Below are positions 53,727-62,616 of a stretch of DNA of 64,000 nt, piece after piece. Origin of the DNA: an uncultured Pelagibacteraceae bacterium (lineage in GTDB: Bacteria > Pseudomonadota > Alphaproteobacteria > Pelagibacterales > Pelagibacteraceae); assembly GCA_902523095.1 (NCBI GenBank), contig CABYYE010000003.1, positions 19,016-83,015 of the forward strand, read 5' to 3'. The notes under the pieces were generated by a model. That model was given only the letters and a program-made list of their open reading frames with translations, had not been told where the DNA came from and did no database searches. The translations under genes were made by a program, and so were the position numbers. Position 1 is the stretch's first letter. Every line of letters begins with the position of its first letter.

Positions 53727-54158
53727 ATGAATTTTTACTTATTATATAAATCTTTACATATTATAGCTGTTATTTCTTGGATGGCCGGTCTATTGTATTT
53801 GCCTCGTATATTTGTTTATCATGCAGGAGCTATTCATAGATCTCAAATAGAAATTTTTAAAATTATGGAGAAAAAACTTTATAATTATATAATGATGCCG
53901 GCTATGCTTGCGTCTTGGATATTTGGTATATTCTTGATTCATTCTTTGGGATTTGAAATATTTACTGAACTCTGGATGCAAATTAAAATTGTAGCAATAT
54001 TGATATTAACACATTATCATTTTTACCTTGGAAAATGTTTGCGGTTATTTTCATCAGATCAAAATACCAAATCATCAAAATTTTTTAGAATTATTAACGA
54101 AATTCCAACAGTTTTACTAATTACCATAGTTATTGTTGTGGTTTTTAAGCCATTATAA
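53727..54158 (+). CDS. hemJ: Protoporphyrinogen IX oxidase, HemJ type
   Basis: Four-helix membrane protein that oxidises protoporphyrinogen IX. The conserved His of KSLHIIAVISWMAGLLYLPRIF and the Lys of QIKIVAILILTHYHFYLG are in place. Length 143. Its position between hemH and rho is the standard alphaproteobacterial one and completes the pathway before HemH. Confidence 0.94.
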   Translation: MNFYLLYKSLHIIAVISWMAGLLYLPRIFVYHAGAIHRSQIEIFKIMEKKLYNYIMMPAMLASWIFGIFLIHSLGFEIFTELWMQIKIVAILILTHYHFYLGKCLRLFSSDQNTKSSKFFRIINEIPTVLLITIVIVVVFKPL

Positions 54159-54224
54159 TAGGGCTTGAAATATTTTTAAAAATACATATATTTATTACAC
54201 TTACCTTATTTTCAAAAAAATCAC

Positions 54225-55499
54225 ATGAACTTACAAGAATTAAAGCAAAAAAATCCTGCAGAACTTATTAGTGAAGCTGAAAAGCTTGGAATTGAAAATC
54301 CTAGTACGTTAAGAAAGCAAGAGATTTTGTTCGCGATCTTAAAAAAACTCGCAGAAAAAAATGAGCAGATAACCGCTACAGGTGTTTTGGAAGTATTACA
54401 AGATGGTTTTGGTTTTTTAAGAGCCATAGAGTCAAATTATTTACCTGGTCCAGATGATATTTATGTAAGTCCGAGTCAAATAAGAAGATTTGGTTTAAGA
54501 ACAGGAGATTCAGTAGAAGGAGAGATAAGAGGGCCAAAAGATGCTGAAAGGTACTTTGCCCTTCTAAAAGTAAATAAAATAAATTTTGACAATCCTGATA
54601 AAGGCAAGAATAAAATAGCTTTTGACAACTTAACACCTTTATATCCGAATGAGCGAATAAAACTCGAAATAGAGTTAACTAAAGTAGAAAAAAAACCTGA
54701 TAATACGGCTCGTCTGATAGACTTAGTAAGTCCAATTGGGAAAGGTCAAAGATCATTAATTGTTTCGCCGCCTAGGGCAGGAAAAACTATAATTCTCCAA
54801 AATATTGCGCAATCTATAACTGCAAATCATCCTGAGTGTTATTTAATGGTACTTTTAATCGATGAAAGGCCCGAAGAGGTTACGGACATGCAAAGATCTG
54901 TTAAAGGCGAAGTAGTAGCATCAACTTTTGATGAACCAGCATCAAGGCACGTAGCAGTAGCTGAGATGGTTATTGAAAAGGCGAAAAGGTTGGTCGAACA
55001 TAAAAAAGATGTGGTAATATTGTTAGACTCAATAACAAGACTAGGAAGAGCATATAACGCTGTTATACCAAGCTCAGGAAAAGTTCTAACAGGTGGAGTA
55101 GACGCTAATGCTTTACAAAGACCAAAAAGATTTTTTGGAGCTGCTCGAAATGTTGAGGAAGGCGGCTCTTTAACGATTATATCTACTGCATTAATTGATA
55201 CTGGAAGCAGAATGGACGAAGTTATTTTTGAAGAATTCAAAGGAACGGGTAACTCAGAACTAATTCTTGATAGAAAAGTAGCTGATAAAAGAATTTATCC
55301 AGCACTTGATATAACAAGATCGGGGACAAGAAGAGAAGAGTTATTGTTTGAAAAAGATGATCTTTCAAAAATGAATGTTTTAAGAAGAATAATTAGTCCT
55401 ATGGGAACAATGGATGGTATAGAATTTTTAATCTCCAAGTTAAAAAATACTAAAAATAATGCAGATTTCTTTGACTCAATGAACAAATCATCAAATTAA
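54225..55499 (+). CDS. rho: Transcription termination factor Rho
   Basis: Hexameric RNA helicase that ends transcription. The N-terminal helical domain is followed by the RNA-binding cold-shock-like fold ([30 protein letters not shown]), Walker A SPPRAGKT (near residue 182) and the Q/R-loop regions. Length 424. Intrinsic terminators are almost absent from this window, so Rho probably does most termination. Confidence 0.98.
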   Translation: MNLQELKQKNPAELISEAEKLGIENPSTLRKQEILFAILKKLAEKNEQITATGVLEVLQDGFGFLRAIESNYLPGPDDIYVSPSQIRRFGLRTGDSVEGEIRGPKDAERYFALLKVNKINFDNPDKGKNKIAFDNLTPLYPNERIKLEIELTKVEKKPDNTARLIDLVSPIGKGQRSLIVSPPRAGKTIILQNIAQSITANHPECYLMVLLIDERPEEVTDMQRSVKGEVVASTFDEPASRHVAVAEMVIEKAKRLVEHKKDVVILLDSITRLGRAYNAVIPSSGKVLTGGVDANALQRPKRFFGAARNVEEGGSLTIISTALIDTGSRMDEVIFEEFKGTGNSELILDRKVADKRIYPALDITRSGTRREELLFEKDDLSKMNVLRRIISPMGTMDGIEFLISKLKNTKNNADFFDSMNKSSN

Positions 55500-55502
55500 T
55501 TA

Positions 55503-56123
55503 TTACTGAACAGTCTGAGAATTTGAACCATTATCGTGGAGATAAAAGCTTATTATTTCTTCAAAAGTTTCTATTCTTTCTTTTAAAGATATGGACTCCA
55601 GCATTTTTTGTTTTTCCTCATTAGATACGGGTGCAATCATAGAGAGTGTATTTATTTTTTGTATCTCATCTAGTTTATCAAACTCTTTCCAGTTTAACAA
55701 AAGTCCATTTCTATTAAAAAAAGCTTTCGTTTTATCCATCAATGTATCAGTATTAATTTTTTCCTTCTTAACTTCTAGATCCATCGTAAATTTTTTATAA
55801 TTAACTTCAAATTCACGATATGATTTTTTATTTGTTTTTTCTCCTAGTATCTCAAACCTCACCAAACCTGTTAAATTAATTAACATTCTTCCGTCGTCAC
55901 TTTTTTTAAAATCACTGATTTTTCCTAGACAACCAACTTTGTATACTTCCCCATCGCTTTTTTTTGACTGTATCATACCCATTAATTTATCTTTTTTAAT
56001 AGCGTCGTTCACTAGATCTAAGTATCTTTGTTCAAAAATATTAAGTGGTAAATTAGTTTTTGGGAAATAAATTACTCCACTTAAAGGAAAAATTGGAATT
56101 TTATTTGGGAACTTTTCTGTCAT
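55503..56123 (-). CDS. Lon N-terminal (substrate-binding) domain protein
   Basis: A 206-residue protein with the LonN/PUA-like fold and no ATPase or protease domain. PIFPLSGVIYFPKTNLPLNIFEQRYLDLV is the typical start, followed by IGCLGKI-like sequence (VGCLGKISDF) and GLVRFEIL. Such proteins are common in alphaproteobacteria but of unknown role. It is convergent with rho (3-nt gap) and downstream of GT17 and FkbM genes. Confidence 0.9.
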   Translation of the reverse strand: MTEKFPNKIPIFPLSGVIYFPKTNLPLNIFEQRYLDLVNDAIKKDKLMGMIQSKKSDGEVYKVGCLGKISDFKKSDDGRMLINLTGLVRFEILGEKTNKKSYREFEVNYKKFTMDLEVKKEKINTDTLMDKTKAFFNRNGLLLNWKEFDKLDEIQKINTLSMIAPVSNEEKQKMLESISLKERIETFEEIISFYLHDNGSNSQTVQ

Positions 56124-56148
56124 AAGTAAAGCCTATCAAATTTTTAAT

Positions 56149-56979
56149 CTATTCAGTATAGATAAATTGTTCCAATTTGTCCTTATTTTTGTTTAGGTAT
56201 TCTGGGAAATTTTCATTTATGTCAATTACTTTAAAATCATAACCTCTATCAAACAAATCTTTTTTGTACTTAATTTTGTCTTTAATGATATCCATATTTT
56301 TAAATTTATCATTGTTCCATTGTTGTTCAGAATAAGAGTTCAGTTTTTTAAAAATACCCTCAGGTGATTTGACTGAACTAAAGTGCCATCCGCCATCATA
56401 AATAAATTTGTCAAATTTTGGTTTATAAAATTTATAAAATGGTAGTTTTCTGGTCTTTATTTCCCGCAACCATTGAGGAGATTTAAGATCTTTTTTTCTA
56501 CACATTCTAGTTCCATACCAGTTTGGTTCAGAAATATTGAGAAGATTGAATTTTAATAAAAAATTGTTTTGTACGAAACATGCATACTTATCTTCTTTTT
56601 TAAATTCAGAAATTTTTAATGGATTTGGAATTTCGTCTAAATCAGATATCATTATAAGATCATTTGGACTACAATTTTTAATACCTCTAATTAAACTATT
56701 TCTCTGAAACTGATCTCTCGCATGTGCTGGGTGCCAATTTTTTTTAAATTTTTTTACTATTTCTGGCAGATCATCAATTACAATGTATTCAATTTTATCC
56801 TTATATTTTTTGAAATTTTCATTTTTAAAATTTAATTTTTTTTTGTTTCCAGCGTGGTCTAAGGTTGCTTCACAAATTACAAATTTATCTACATATTCGT
56901 AAAGAGTATTTAATCTTATTTCTAAGATTAAATCCTCGTCAAAGTATGAAAAACAATCAATTATTTTCATTTTTCTCAA
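56149..56979 (-). CDS. Glycosyltransferase family 17 protein
   Basis: A 276-residue protein like eukaryotic beta-1,4-mannosyl-glycoprotein N-acetylglucosaminyltransferase and bacterial GT17: IIDCFSYFDEDLILEIRLNTL, a NWHPAHARDQFQRNSL segment, and MISDLDEIPNP with a DxD-like metal motif. The acceptor is unknown; a surface glycan or lipopolysaccharide sugar is likely. A second Met three codons in is an alternative start. It overlaps the upstream FkbM gene by 23 nt. Confidence 0.85.
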   Translation of the reverse strand: MRKMKIIDCFSYFDEDLILEIRLNTLYEYVDKFVICEATLDHAGNKKKLNFKNENFKKYKDKIEYIVIDDLPEIVKKFKKNWHPAHARDQFQRNSLIRGIKNCSPNDLIMISDLDEIPNPLKISEFKKEDKYACFVQNNFLLKFNLLNISEPNWYGTRMCRKKDLKSPQWLREIKTRKLPFYKFYKPKFDKFIYDGGWHFSSVKSPEGIFKKLNSYSEQQWNNDKFKNMDIIKDKIKYKKDLFDRGYDFKVIDINENFPEYLNKNKDKLEQFIYTE

Positions 56980-57625
56980 AAAAATAGCTCACATTACATT
57001 TTTTAATAAACTGGTAACTTCTTTCTTTCATAAAGTTGAAAATATTATCTTTATCATCACTTTTCTCTAAAATTTCAATACATACCAGTTTTGGTTTGTG
57101 CTTCGTAAAATTTATAGTTTTTAGAACTTTATAATCTTGTCCCTCTAAATCAATATTTAAAAAATCAATTTTACCTTCTACAATGTCATTGAAAATTTCA
57201 GTCTTCATCTCTCTTTTAATCTCCAATCCTTTTCTGTAAGTCAGGGAGTTTACTGCACTAAAATTATGTTCAAAATAGACTGTTTTTTTAACCCCTCTTA
57301 CATCACTAATTAAAGCACATCTATTTGAATCTTTTTTTCTAACTATATTAAACATATCGATAGAAGTTTGATTTAGGTCCACATTGACTCCTCGCCAACC
57401 TTTTTTATAGAGTAAATAAGTATTATTATACCTCATCGGATGAAATGCACCTAAGTCAACGAAGGTTCCATTATAATTATTCTTAAAAAATTCTACTAAA
57501 AAAAGATCTTCATCAAATTGAGAGTAGTTTTTTCTATTATAAAAAAACTTGTAGCGAAAAAATAATTGATAATATAAGTAAAGTTTGTAGAAAAGTGTTC
57601 CCTGACTAAGTTTTTCTTTGATCAT
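56957..57625 (-). CDS. FkbM-family methyltransferase
   Basis: SAM-dependent O-methyltransferase of 222 residues. GTFVDLGAFHPMRYNNTYLLYKKGW is the SAM-binding start and NIDLEGQDYKVLKTINF the later conserved part of FkbM proteins, which often methylate surface sugars. The pairing with GT17 and overlap of the two frames suggest both act on one glycan. Confidence 0.88.
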   Translation of the reverse strand: MIKEKLSQGTLFYKLYLYYQLFFRYKFFYNRKNYSQFDEDLFLVEFFKNNYNGTFVDLGAFHPMRYNNTYLLYKKGWRGVNVDLNQTSIDMFNIVRKKDSNRCALISDVRGVKKTVYFEHNFSAVNSLTYRKGLEIKREMKTEIFNDIVEGKIDFLNIDLEGQDYKVLKTINFTKHKPKLVCIEILEKSDDKDNIFNFMKERSYQFIKKCNVSYFFEKNENN

Positions 57626-57748
57626 TTTTTTTAGATTTTATTTTGTTTTCATAATGCTTGTTTTTAAAAAATTGTCTACTTATAATGATTGTATAGTATA
57701 TTTTAAGATTTTGAAAAAAATTATAAAATTTATATAATATTATTTTTT

Positions 57749-60490
57749 ATGAAGAAAATACTAAAAATACTAATTTTTACAAATTTTTTCTTAACATTGT
57801 TTCTTCCATTAAAATCTGGGGAGATTACAGAACAAACATCTGTTATTGAAAAAGTCAAAGAACTTGGAGAATTTGCTGAACCAAAAAATTATCCTATTGG
57901 TATGCAAAATTTATTTTTAGCTGGTTGTAGTGGATTTGCATGTACTGCAGATAATCTATCAAAAGAAATGATCATTATGTTTAATAGAAAAGGAGTTTAT
58001 CTAGAGAAATTTCCAGGCACTCAGTTACATGCTATGGCAATGTTTGAGGTATTCTATCAAAAAAAACTCAAAGATAATAAAGATAAAATTAAAGAATTTA
58101 TCGAAACAGCGGAAGCAAAGAAAAAAAATAGAAAAGATATTGCGTCTTTAATAAAACTTAATGAAGCACGTAAGAAAATGAGATCAAGTTTGGGAATGGA
58201 TTTGCAGCTTAGCACAGAAAAAGCAATGGAAAACTATTGGGTATTGGGAGACTTTCTTAATAAAGGTGAGTATAAAAAAAATAAAGTTGATAAAGAAACA
58301 AAAAATAGGAAAAAAATTCTTAAAAAATATATATCAATTGTAAGCAGTCTAAAAACAGATATTTCAAGGGAAAAAGAAAAAAAATTTTATGACAAATTAG
58401 TAGATAAAAAATTTAATTTTAAAAAAGATCCATACAAAAAATTTAACGATGATCTTTTAAAGTTAAGAAAAAAAATAGCTGCGCTTCCAGAAGGTAAGAA
58501 AGCATCAACAAAAAATTTTGATAAAGCAATAGAAGAAATAAATAACTTAACAGATTTTGTTGTTGAAAATTCACAAAACCAAGCATTGGACAATAGAGGT
58601 TTAAATCTTTTGAAAAAAAAATTAGCTAGTCTTGCAAATAGATTATCAAAAGAATATTCGAGCGATCTTTCAAAAGTTGATATTAACAAAATAAGCAAAA
58701 ATGCTTCGATTGTAATGAAAGAGGTATCTCAAAATATGAAGAACAAAAAAAAGAAAGATATTAATGAACTAATTACAGGTATGTCCGAAATTAACAAGCA
58801 AGGTTATAATGTATTTAAATTAAATAGAAATTTAAAGCAAATGGGCTTTGAGACTATTAAATTCGAAGATACTTCAGATTTTTTAAATAATGATGAAACC
58901 GTTAAAGAACCAACTAACAATTTAGCTAAATTACTTCAAGATAGAATTGCTCTTATATCAGAATCAATGAGCAAATTAGGCTATAACGATGATGAAATTA
59001 ATAAAGAGGTGGAGATTGTAAAATCAACTGGGATAGACTCAGAATTATCTCAAAATATTTTAACCGCCAGACTAATGATGATTTCTGGTGCAAGTGACAA
59101 AGAAATTCAAGATGAAATTAATTTATGGAGCAACATTAATGTTTCAAATCTTCAAAATGATGCTTATCTAGTAGCACTCAATGCAAGGTCGCGAGGTACA
59201 TCAGCAAAGAAAGTAAGAAATAAAATTCAAACACTAAATGCCGTAGAAACATATAGAGAAGTTGATAAATTATTAGGTAAGGTGGAAGAACAAATAAGTA
59301 AATCAAATTTAGTCACTATAGCACCTAGTGATAGGGATCTAGAAGAAAATGCACACCTATTTACTCAAGTAAGAGGATTTGGGCATGAAAATAATTTCTT
59401 TTCTGATGGAAGTAGAGACATGTTTTATGACAAATTTTTAGAGGACCAAAAGAATAAACAAATAGAAATTTTTCAAAAAAAATATAATACAGAAGAAATT
59501 TATAAACAAATAAACACGCCAATGACTATAGTATCAGTTATAGTTTCACCGAACCCTTTAAATGTTTTAAAATTAGCTAAAATAGCAAAAGAGCAAGCTG
59601 ATGAAAAAAAAGCTAGGGTTTTAGCTGCTGCTAGTTTTGGCACTGGGGAAGATGAATTAGGTGCTGGAGACTATGTTGATCCAAGAATATTTGAGAGAAC
59701 AATGAAAGTTTTAAATTCAATACAAGTAAAAGATGTCCAATCTAAAAACTTAGCTAAGAAATTAAATTACAGTATTAGTATCGTATCTTTAGAGGCTACT
59801 ACAAATGAAATAACAGAAGAATCAAATGATTCTATAGGAGAAGCAATTAAAGATAAAAAAATTGTTAAAGATAATATACCAATAGATATTTGTGTTGCTG
59901 GAGATTGTTTTGTTCCAAGTCCGCCCCCTAAACCTCTTCCGATAAATCCCATCATGCCAATAGATATTTTTATAAGAAAAGCAGAGAAAGTTAAAAAGAT
60001 AGAAATTATTCAAAACTTTCAATCAATGATACAAGATAAAAATATTTCTAATCTAGAAATCTCAAATAGAACTTTGAGCAATAGTAAAGTTATAGATATG
60101 CAATTATACTTTGAGGAACTAGGAATAGCAGATGCTTCAGATAAAGTCTCAAAAGCATATGCAGAAGTTGGTTTGAGCAAAGATGGCATGCCTTCAATTG
60201 ATGCAATTATGGATCCCTCATTTAATGTTGCTGCACATTTAGATGCAATGGATGCAGTAGCTGCTGAAGCTGGTCTTCAAGCAGATATTGCCTCTGCTAG
60301 TCAAGCAGCGGCTGATATTCAAGATGCTATTAATGAAGCCGGCGGTCAAATATCAGAAGAATTAGCTCAAGCTAACGCGGAAGCTCAACAGGCGCTAGCA
60401 GACGCACAACGAGCATTAGATGAGTCAAGAGCAGATCCTAATAGGGACCGCTCAGGTGAGGGTTGCGGTACCGGTGGCAGAACGTGTTAA
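57749..60490 (+). CDS. Large exported protein of unknown function (913 residues)
   Basis: I do not recognise this protein. It starts with a signal peptide (about residues 1-23, ending LKSG), so it should be periplasmic or secreted. Residues ~100-420 are lysine/glutamate-rich and look helical. An AGCSGFACT cysteine pair lies near residue 60, another pair in DICVAGDCF (near 715-720), followed directly by the proline run PSPPPKPLPINP. Residues ~800-895 are alanine-rich helix with heptad-like spacing, and the last eight residues are CGTGGRTC. Base composition rises in G+C in the final 180 bp. It stands alone, divergent from the FkbM-GT17 operon and 112 nt before a small beta-barrel gene. Confidence 0.75.
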   Translation: MKKILKILIFTNFFLTLFLPLKSGEITEQTSVIEKVKELGEFAEPKNYPIGMQNLFLAGCSGFACTADNLSKEMIIMFNRKGVYLEKFPGTQLHAMAMFEVFYQKKLKDNKDKIKEFIETAEAKKKNRKDIASLIKLNEARKKMRSSLGMDLQLSTEKAMENYWVLGDFLNKGEYKKNKVDKETKNRKKILKKYISIVSSLKTDISREKEKKFYDKLVDKKFNFKKDPYKKFNDDLLKLRKKIAALPEGKKASTKNFDKAIEEINNLTDFVVENSQNQALDNRGLNLLKKKLASLANRLSKEYSSDLSKVDINKISKNASIVMKEVSQNMKNKKKKDINELITGMSEINKQGYNVFKLNRNLKQMGFETIKFEDTSDFLNNDETVKEPTNNLAKLLQDRIALISESMSKLGYNDDEINKEVEIVKSTGIDSELSQNILTARLMMISGASDKEIQDEINLWSNINVSNLQNDAYLVALNARSRGTSAKKVRNKIQTLNAVETYREVDKLLGKVEEQISKSNLVTIAPSDRDLEENAHLFTQVRGFGHENNFFSDGSRDMFYDKFLEDQKNKQIEIFQKKYNTEEIYKQINTPMTIVSVIVSPNPLNVLKLAKIAKEQADEKKARVLAAASFGTGEDELGAGDYVDPRIFERTMKVLNSIQVKDVQSKNLAKKLNYSISIVSLEATTNEITEESNDSIGEAIKDKKIVKDNIPIDICVAGDCFVPSPPPKPLPINPIMPIDIFIRKAEKVKKIEIIQNFQSMIQDKNISNLEISNRTLSNSKVIDMQLYFEELGIADASDKVSKAYAEVGLSKDGMPSIDAIMDPSFNVAAHLDAMDAVAAEAGLQADIASASQAAADIQDAINEAGGQISEELAQANAEAQQALADAQRALDESRADPNRDRSGEGCGTGGRTC

Positions 60491-60602
60491 ATTTAGGGTT
60501 TATTTACAAAAGAGATAAAATTAGAAATTCACTTCAAAATTGATTTTTTTTAAATTTAATGTTTTCAAATTCTAGAAAATGTTTTATTATTAATTAAAGA
60601 TT

Positions 60603-61178
60603 ATGAGAAAATTTATATATACAATTGTTTTATCAATGATTGCTTTTTCAGCAAGCGCCGAAGGTTTTTATTTTGGAGCTGGGCTAGGACAATCGGAGAC
60701 TAATTTACACAAATATTCATCTTTAACTTACACTGCATATGACGATAAAGACATTAGCTACAGAATTATTGCTGGTTACGACCTCAACAATAGATTAGGA
60801 ATAGAAGCAATTTATAATGATCTTGGAGAGACAACTGCTTCTGTAAGCACGCCTCTGTCATCCGAAACTGATGTAGAGTCTTTAGCTTTAGCAGCTGTGG
60901 TAAAATCAGATCAAATAAATAATTTTACTTTTTTCGCAAAAGTTGGTCAAAACTTACTATACGCCCATGATGAGATATCTGACGGTTCATCTAACGGTGT
61001 ATCAGAAATAAATATGTATTATGGCCTAGGAGTTTCTATAGATGCAATCGAGTCAGGATACACTTGGAGGCTAGAGTACGAAGAATTTGGTACAGCAGGC
61101 GCAACAGATACTAGAGGCGATAGACCTGACGAAGTAGATCCAACAAACATATCTATTTCTTTAATCAAAAAGTTTTAA
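60603..61178 (+). CDS. Small outer-membrane beta-barrel protein (OmpA/Opa-like)
   Basis: A 191-residue protein with a signal peptide (residues 1-19, ending FSASA-EGF). The mature part begins FYFGAGLGQSETN and shows eight-strand barrel character with Gly/aromatic alternation (YRIIAGYDLNNRLGIEAIYNDLG) and a terminal Phe (ISISLIKKF). It fits the porin-like OmpW/Opa group of outer-membrane proteins. It may be cotranscribed with the 913-residue gene. The 112-nt gap upstream shows no hairpin. Confidence 0.8.
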   Translation: MRKFIYTIVLSMIAFSASAEGFYFGAGLGQSETNLHKYSSLTYTAYDDKDISYRIIAGYDLNNRLGIEAIYNDLGETTASVSTPLSSETDVESLALAAVVKSDQINNFTFFAKVGQNLLYAHDEISDGSSNGVSEINMYYGLGVSIDAIESGYTWRLEYEEFGTAGATDTRGDRPDEVDPTNISISLIKKF

Positions 61179-61295
61179 AATATTAATTAACTATACTTAA
61201 CAAACTAATTACAAAAACTAGCTAATTAACTCAACAAACATTTTCAATTTCTTGCTTTCTTAGTTTTATAAGGTTAAATTAATGAAATAAATTAT

Positions 61296-61370
61296 GCGGG
61301 CATAGCTCAGTGGTAGAGCGTCTCGTTGCCAACGAGAAGGTCGAGGGTTCAAGTCCCTTTGCCCGCTCCA
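61296..61370 (+). tRNA. tRNA-Gly (anticodon GCC)
   Basis: Complete cloverleaf: acceptor GCGGGCA pairs with TGCCCGC, the D arm is GCTC-AGTGGTA-GAGC, the anticodon stem TCTCG/CGAGA encloses loop TTGCCAA with anticodon GCC, and the T arm GAGGG/CCCTT (one G-T pair) encloses TTCAAGT. Discriminator T and CCA are encoded (61367-61370). It lies alone between the barrel protein and the oxygenase genes. A weak TTGCTT (61252) and TAAATT (61275), 17 nt apart, could be its promoter. Confidence 0.97.
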
Positions 61371-61432
61371 TTTTCTAAGTGGTTCGTTCACTCATATTAT
61401 AACTAATCGTATTTTCTTTTATTTATTATTTT

Positions 61433-62224
61433 TTAAATTTTTTTCTTAGATTTAAAGTATATTTTACCAATTATTTTTTTGTATTCGAGATTTCCATCTA
61501 CATCATCAGAGTCAGGTCTTTTTCTAAAAATAGTTGAATGAAGACCTAGTTTTCTCTCTGAGTTTGGCCTTCCATTTGAATAATAATATAGTGCTATTGA
61601 TTTTCTTGAGTTATTTTCCTCTACTTTAACCTTATTTGGGTTTCCATGATAAGAAAAATCTGTGGTGCTGAAAATTACCATTCTATTAAAGATAGGTAAT
61701 ACTTTTTTTTCACATTTCTTCATTTCTTTATCCCATAATTCTAAATGACCACCATTGTCCTCTTGCCAATTGTGGTTCAAGTATATGAGAATATTTAATC
61801 TTCTATCTAATTTCATTTGGGGATGCTGATTGAAATCTGCGTGAACATTCAAAAATCCTCCATCTTTCAATTCATGTAGACCCCCTCCCACTAAATAAGG
61901 GTCAGTAATCAAAGTTTCTTTTATTCCTGTAAGTTCATTTAAAAATTTTACAAATGGCTCTGAATTTAAAAAATTTATAAAATTATTAGTTTTAAGAGAT
62001 AGTTTTTCAGCAGAGTTTAAACTAAGTTTTTTTTCAGCTTTGTTATTAAACTCATTACCGATATCTCTAATATTACTAGGAAAATCATTTAAAATTTCAT
62101 TTAAAACATCTTCCTTGAAAAAATTGTCGAAAACTATGCTGGGAAAGGGTTTCGCATGCATATAATTAGAGCTGTTTTCATCTGCGACTTTTTTTAAATT
62201 TAAATAATTTTTGTTTATAAACAT
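61433..62224 (-). CDS. 2-oxoglutarate/Fe(II)-dependent oxygenase (prolyl-4-hydroxylase-like)
   Basis: A 263-residue jelly-roll oxygenase. Iron ligands are H128 and D130 in FLNVHADFN and H193 in FSYHGNP; the 2-oxoglutarate-binding Arg is R207 in NSRKSIALYYYS. The family hydroxylates proline or other residues or small molecules; the substrate is unknown. It stands alone, divergent from the pterin dehydratase gene (56-nt gap). Confidence 0.88.
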   Translation of the reverse strand: MFINKNYLNLKKVADENSSNYMHAKPFPSIVFDNFFKEDVLNEILNDFPSNIRDIGNEFNNKAEKKLSLNSAEKLSLKTNNFINFLNSEPFVKFLNELTGIKETLITDPYLVGGGLHELKDGGFLNVHADFNQHPQMKLDRRLNILIYLNHNWQEDNGGHLELWDKEMKKCEKKVLPIFNRMVIFSTTDFSYHGNPNKVKVEENNSRKSIALYYYSNGRPNSERKLGLHSTIFRKRPDSDDVDGNLEYKKIIGKIYFKSKKKI

Positions 62225-62280
62225 AATTTTAATTGTTAGTTTATATTAATATAAATTAAAATTAAACTTTATATTTAAAT

Positions 62281-62616
62281 ATGAGTGAATTACATAACAA
62301 AAAATGTATCGCATGTGACGGTTCTATACCAGCTTTTGATGTTGAAGAAATACATAAATATTTAAAAAAAGTTGACGGCTGGGATGTGCTTCAAAATCAA
62401 GAAAAAAATTATTATATCGAAAAGAATTTCAAATTTAGTAACTATATTGAAAGTGAAAAATTTATTACTAACGTAGGTAAAATTGCAGAAAATGAAGGCC
62501 ACCATCCTGATATTTCTTTTGGCTGGGGTTATGCAAAGATTAAAATTTCAACTCATGCAATTAAAGGTTTGGCTGAGAGTGACTTCATTTTAGCAGCTAA
62601 AATTGATAAAATTTAG
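62281..62616 (+). CDS. phhB: Pterin-4a-carbinolamine dehydratase
   Basis: Recycles 4a-hydroxytetrahydrobiopterin. The active-site region ENEGHHPDISFGWG with H74 and H75 is intact, as is the W of VDGWDVLQ. A CxxC near the N-terminus (C9, C12) is an additional feature seen in some marine homologues. Length 111. No phenylalanine hydroxylase is in the window. It converges on purH with no gap. Confidence 0.92.
   Translation: MSELHNKKCIACDGSIPAFDVEEIHKYLKKVDGWDVLQNQEKNYYIEKNFKFSNYIESEKFITNVGKIAENEGHHPDISFGWGYAKIKISTHAIKGLAESDFILAAKIDKI

Noticed and set aside
54839..55240. 133-codon open frame antisense to rho
   Set aside because: Fully inside the conserved ATPase domain of Rho; product is low-complexity and matches nothing I know.
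57626..57748. Search for an RNA gene or promoter between FkbM and the 913-residue gene
   Set aside because: Only AT-rich sequence with no stable hairpin; a TATAAT-like stretch near 57733 is not distinctive in this composition.
58387..58698. 103-codon antisense frame inside the 913-residue gene
   Set aside because: Phe/Leu/Ser-rich reverse reading of a lysine-rich stretch; no ribosome-binding site.
61371..61432. AGTG/CACT hairpin after the tRNA as terminator
   Set aside because: Stem is only about 4 bp and there is no T-tract.
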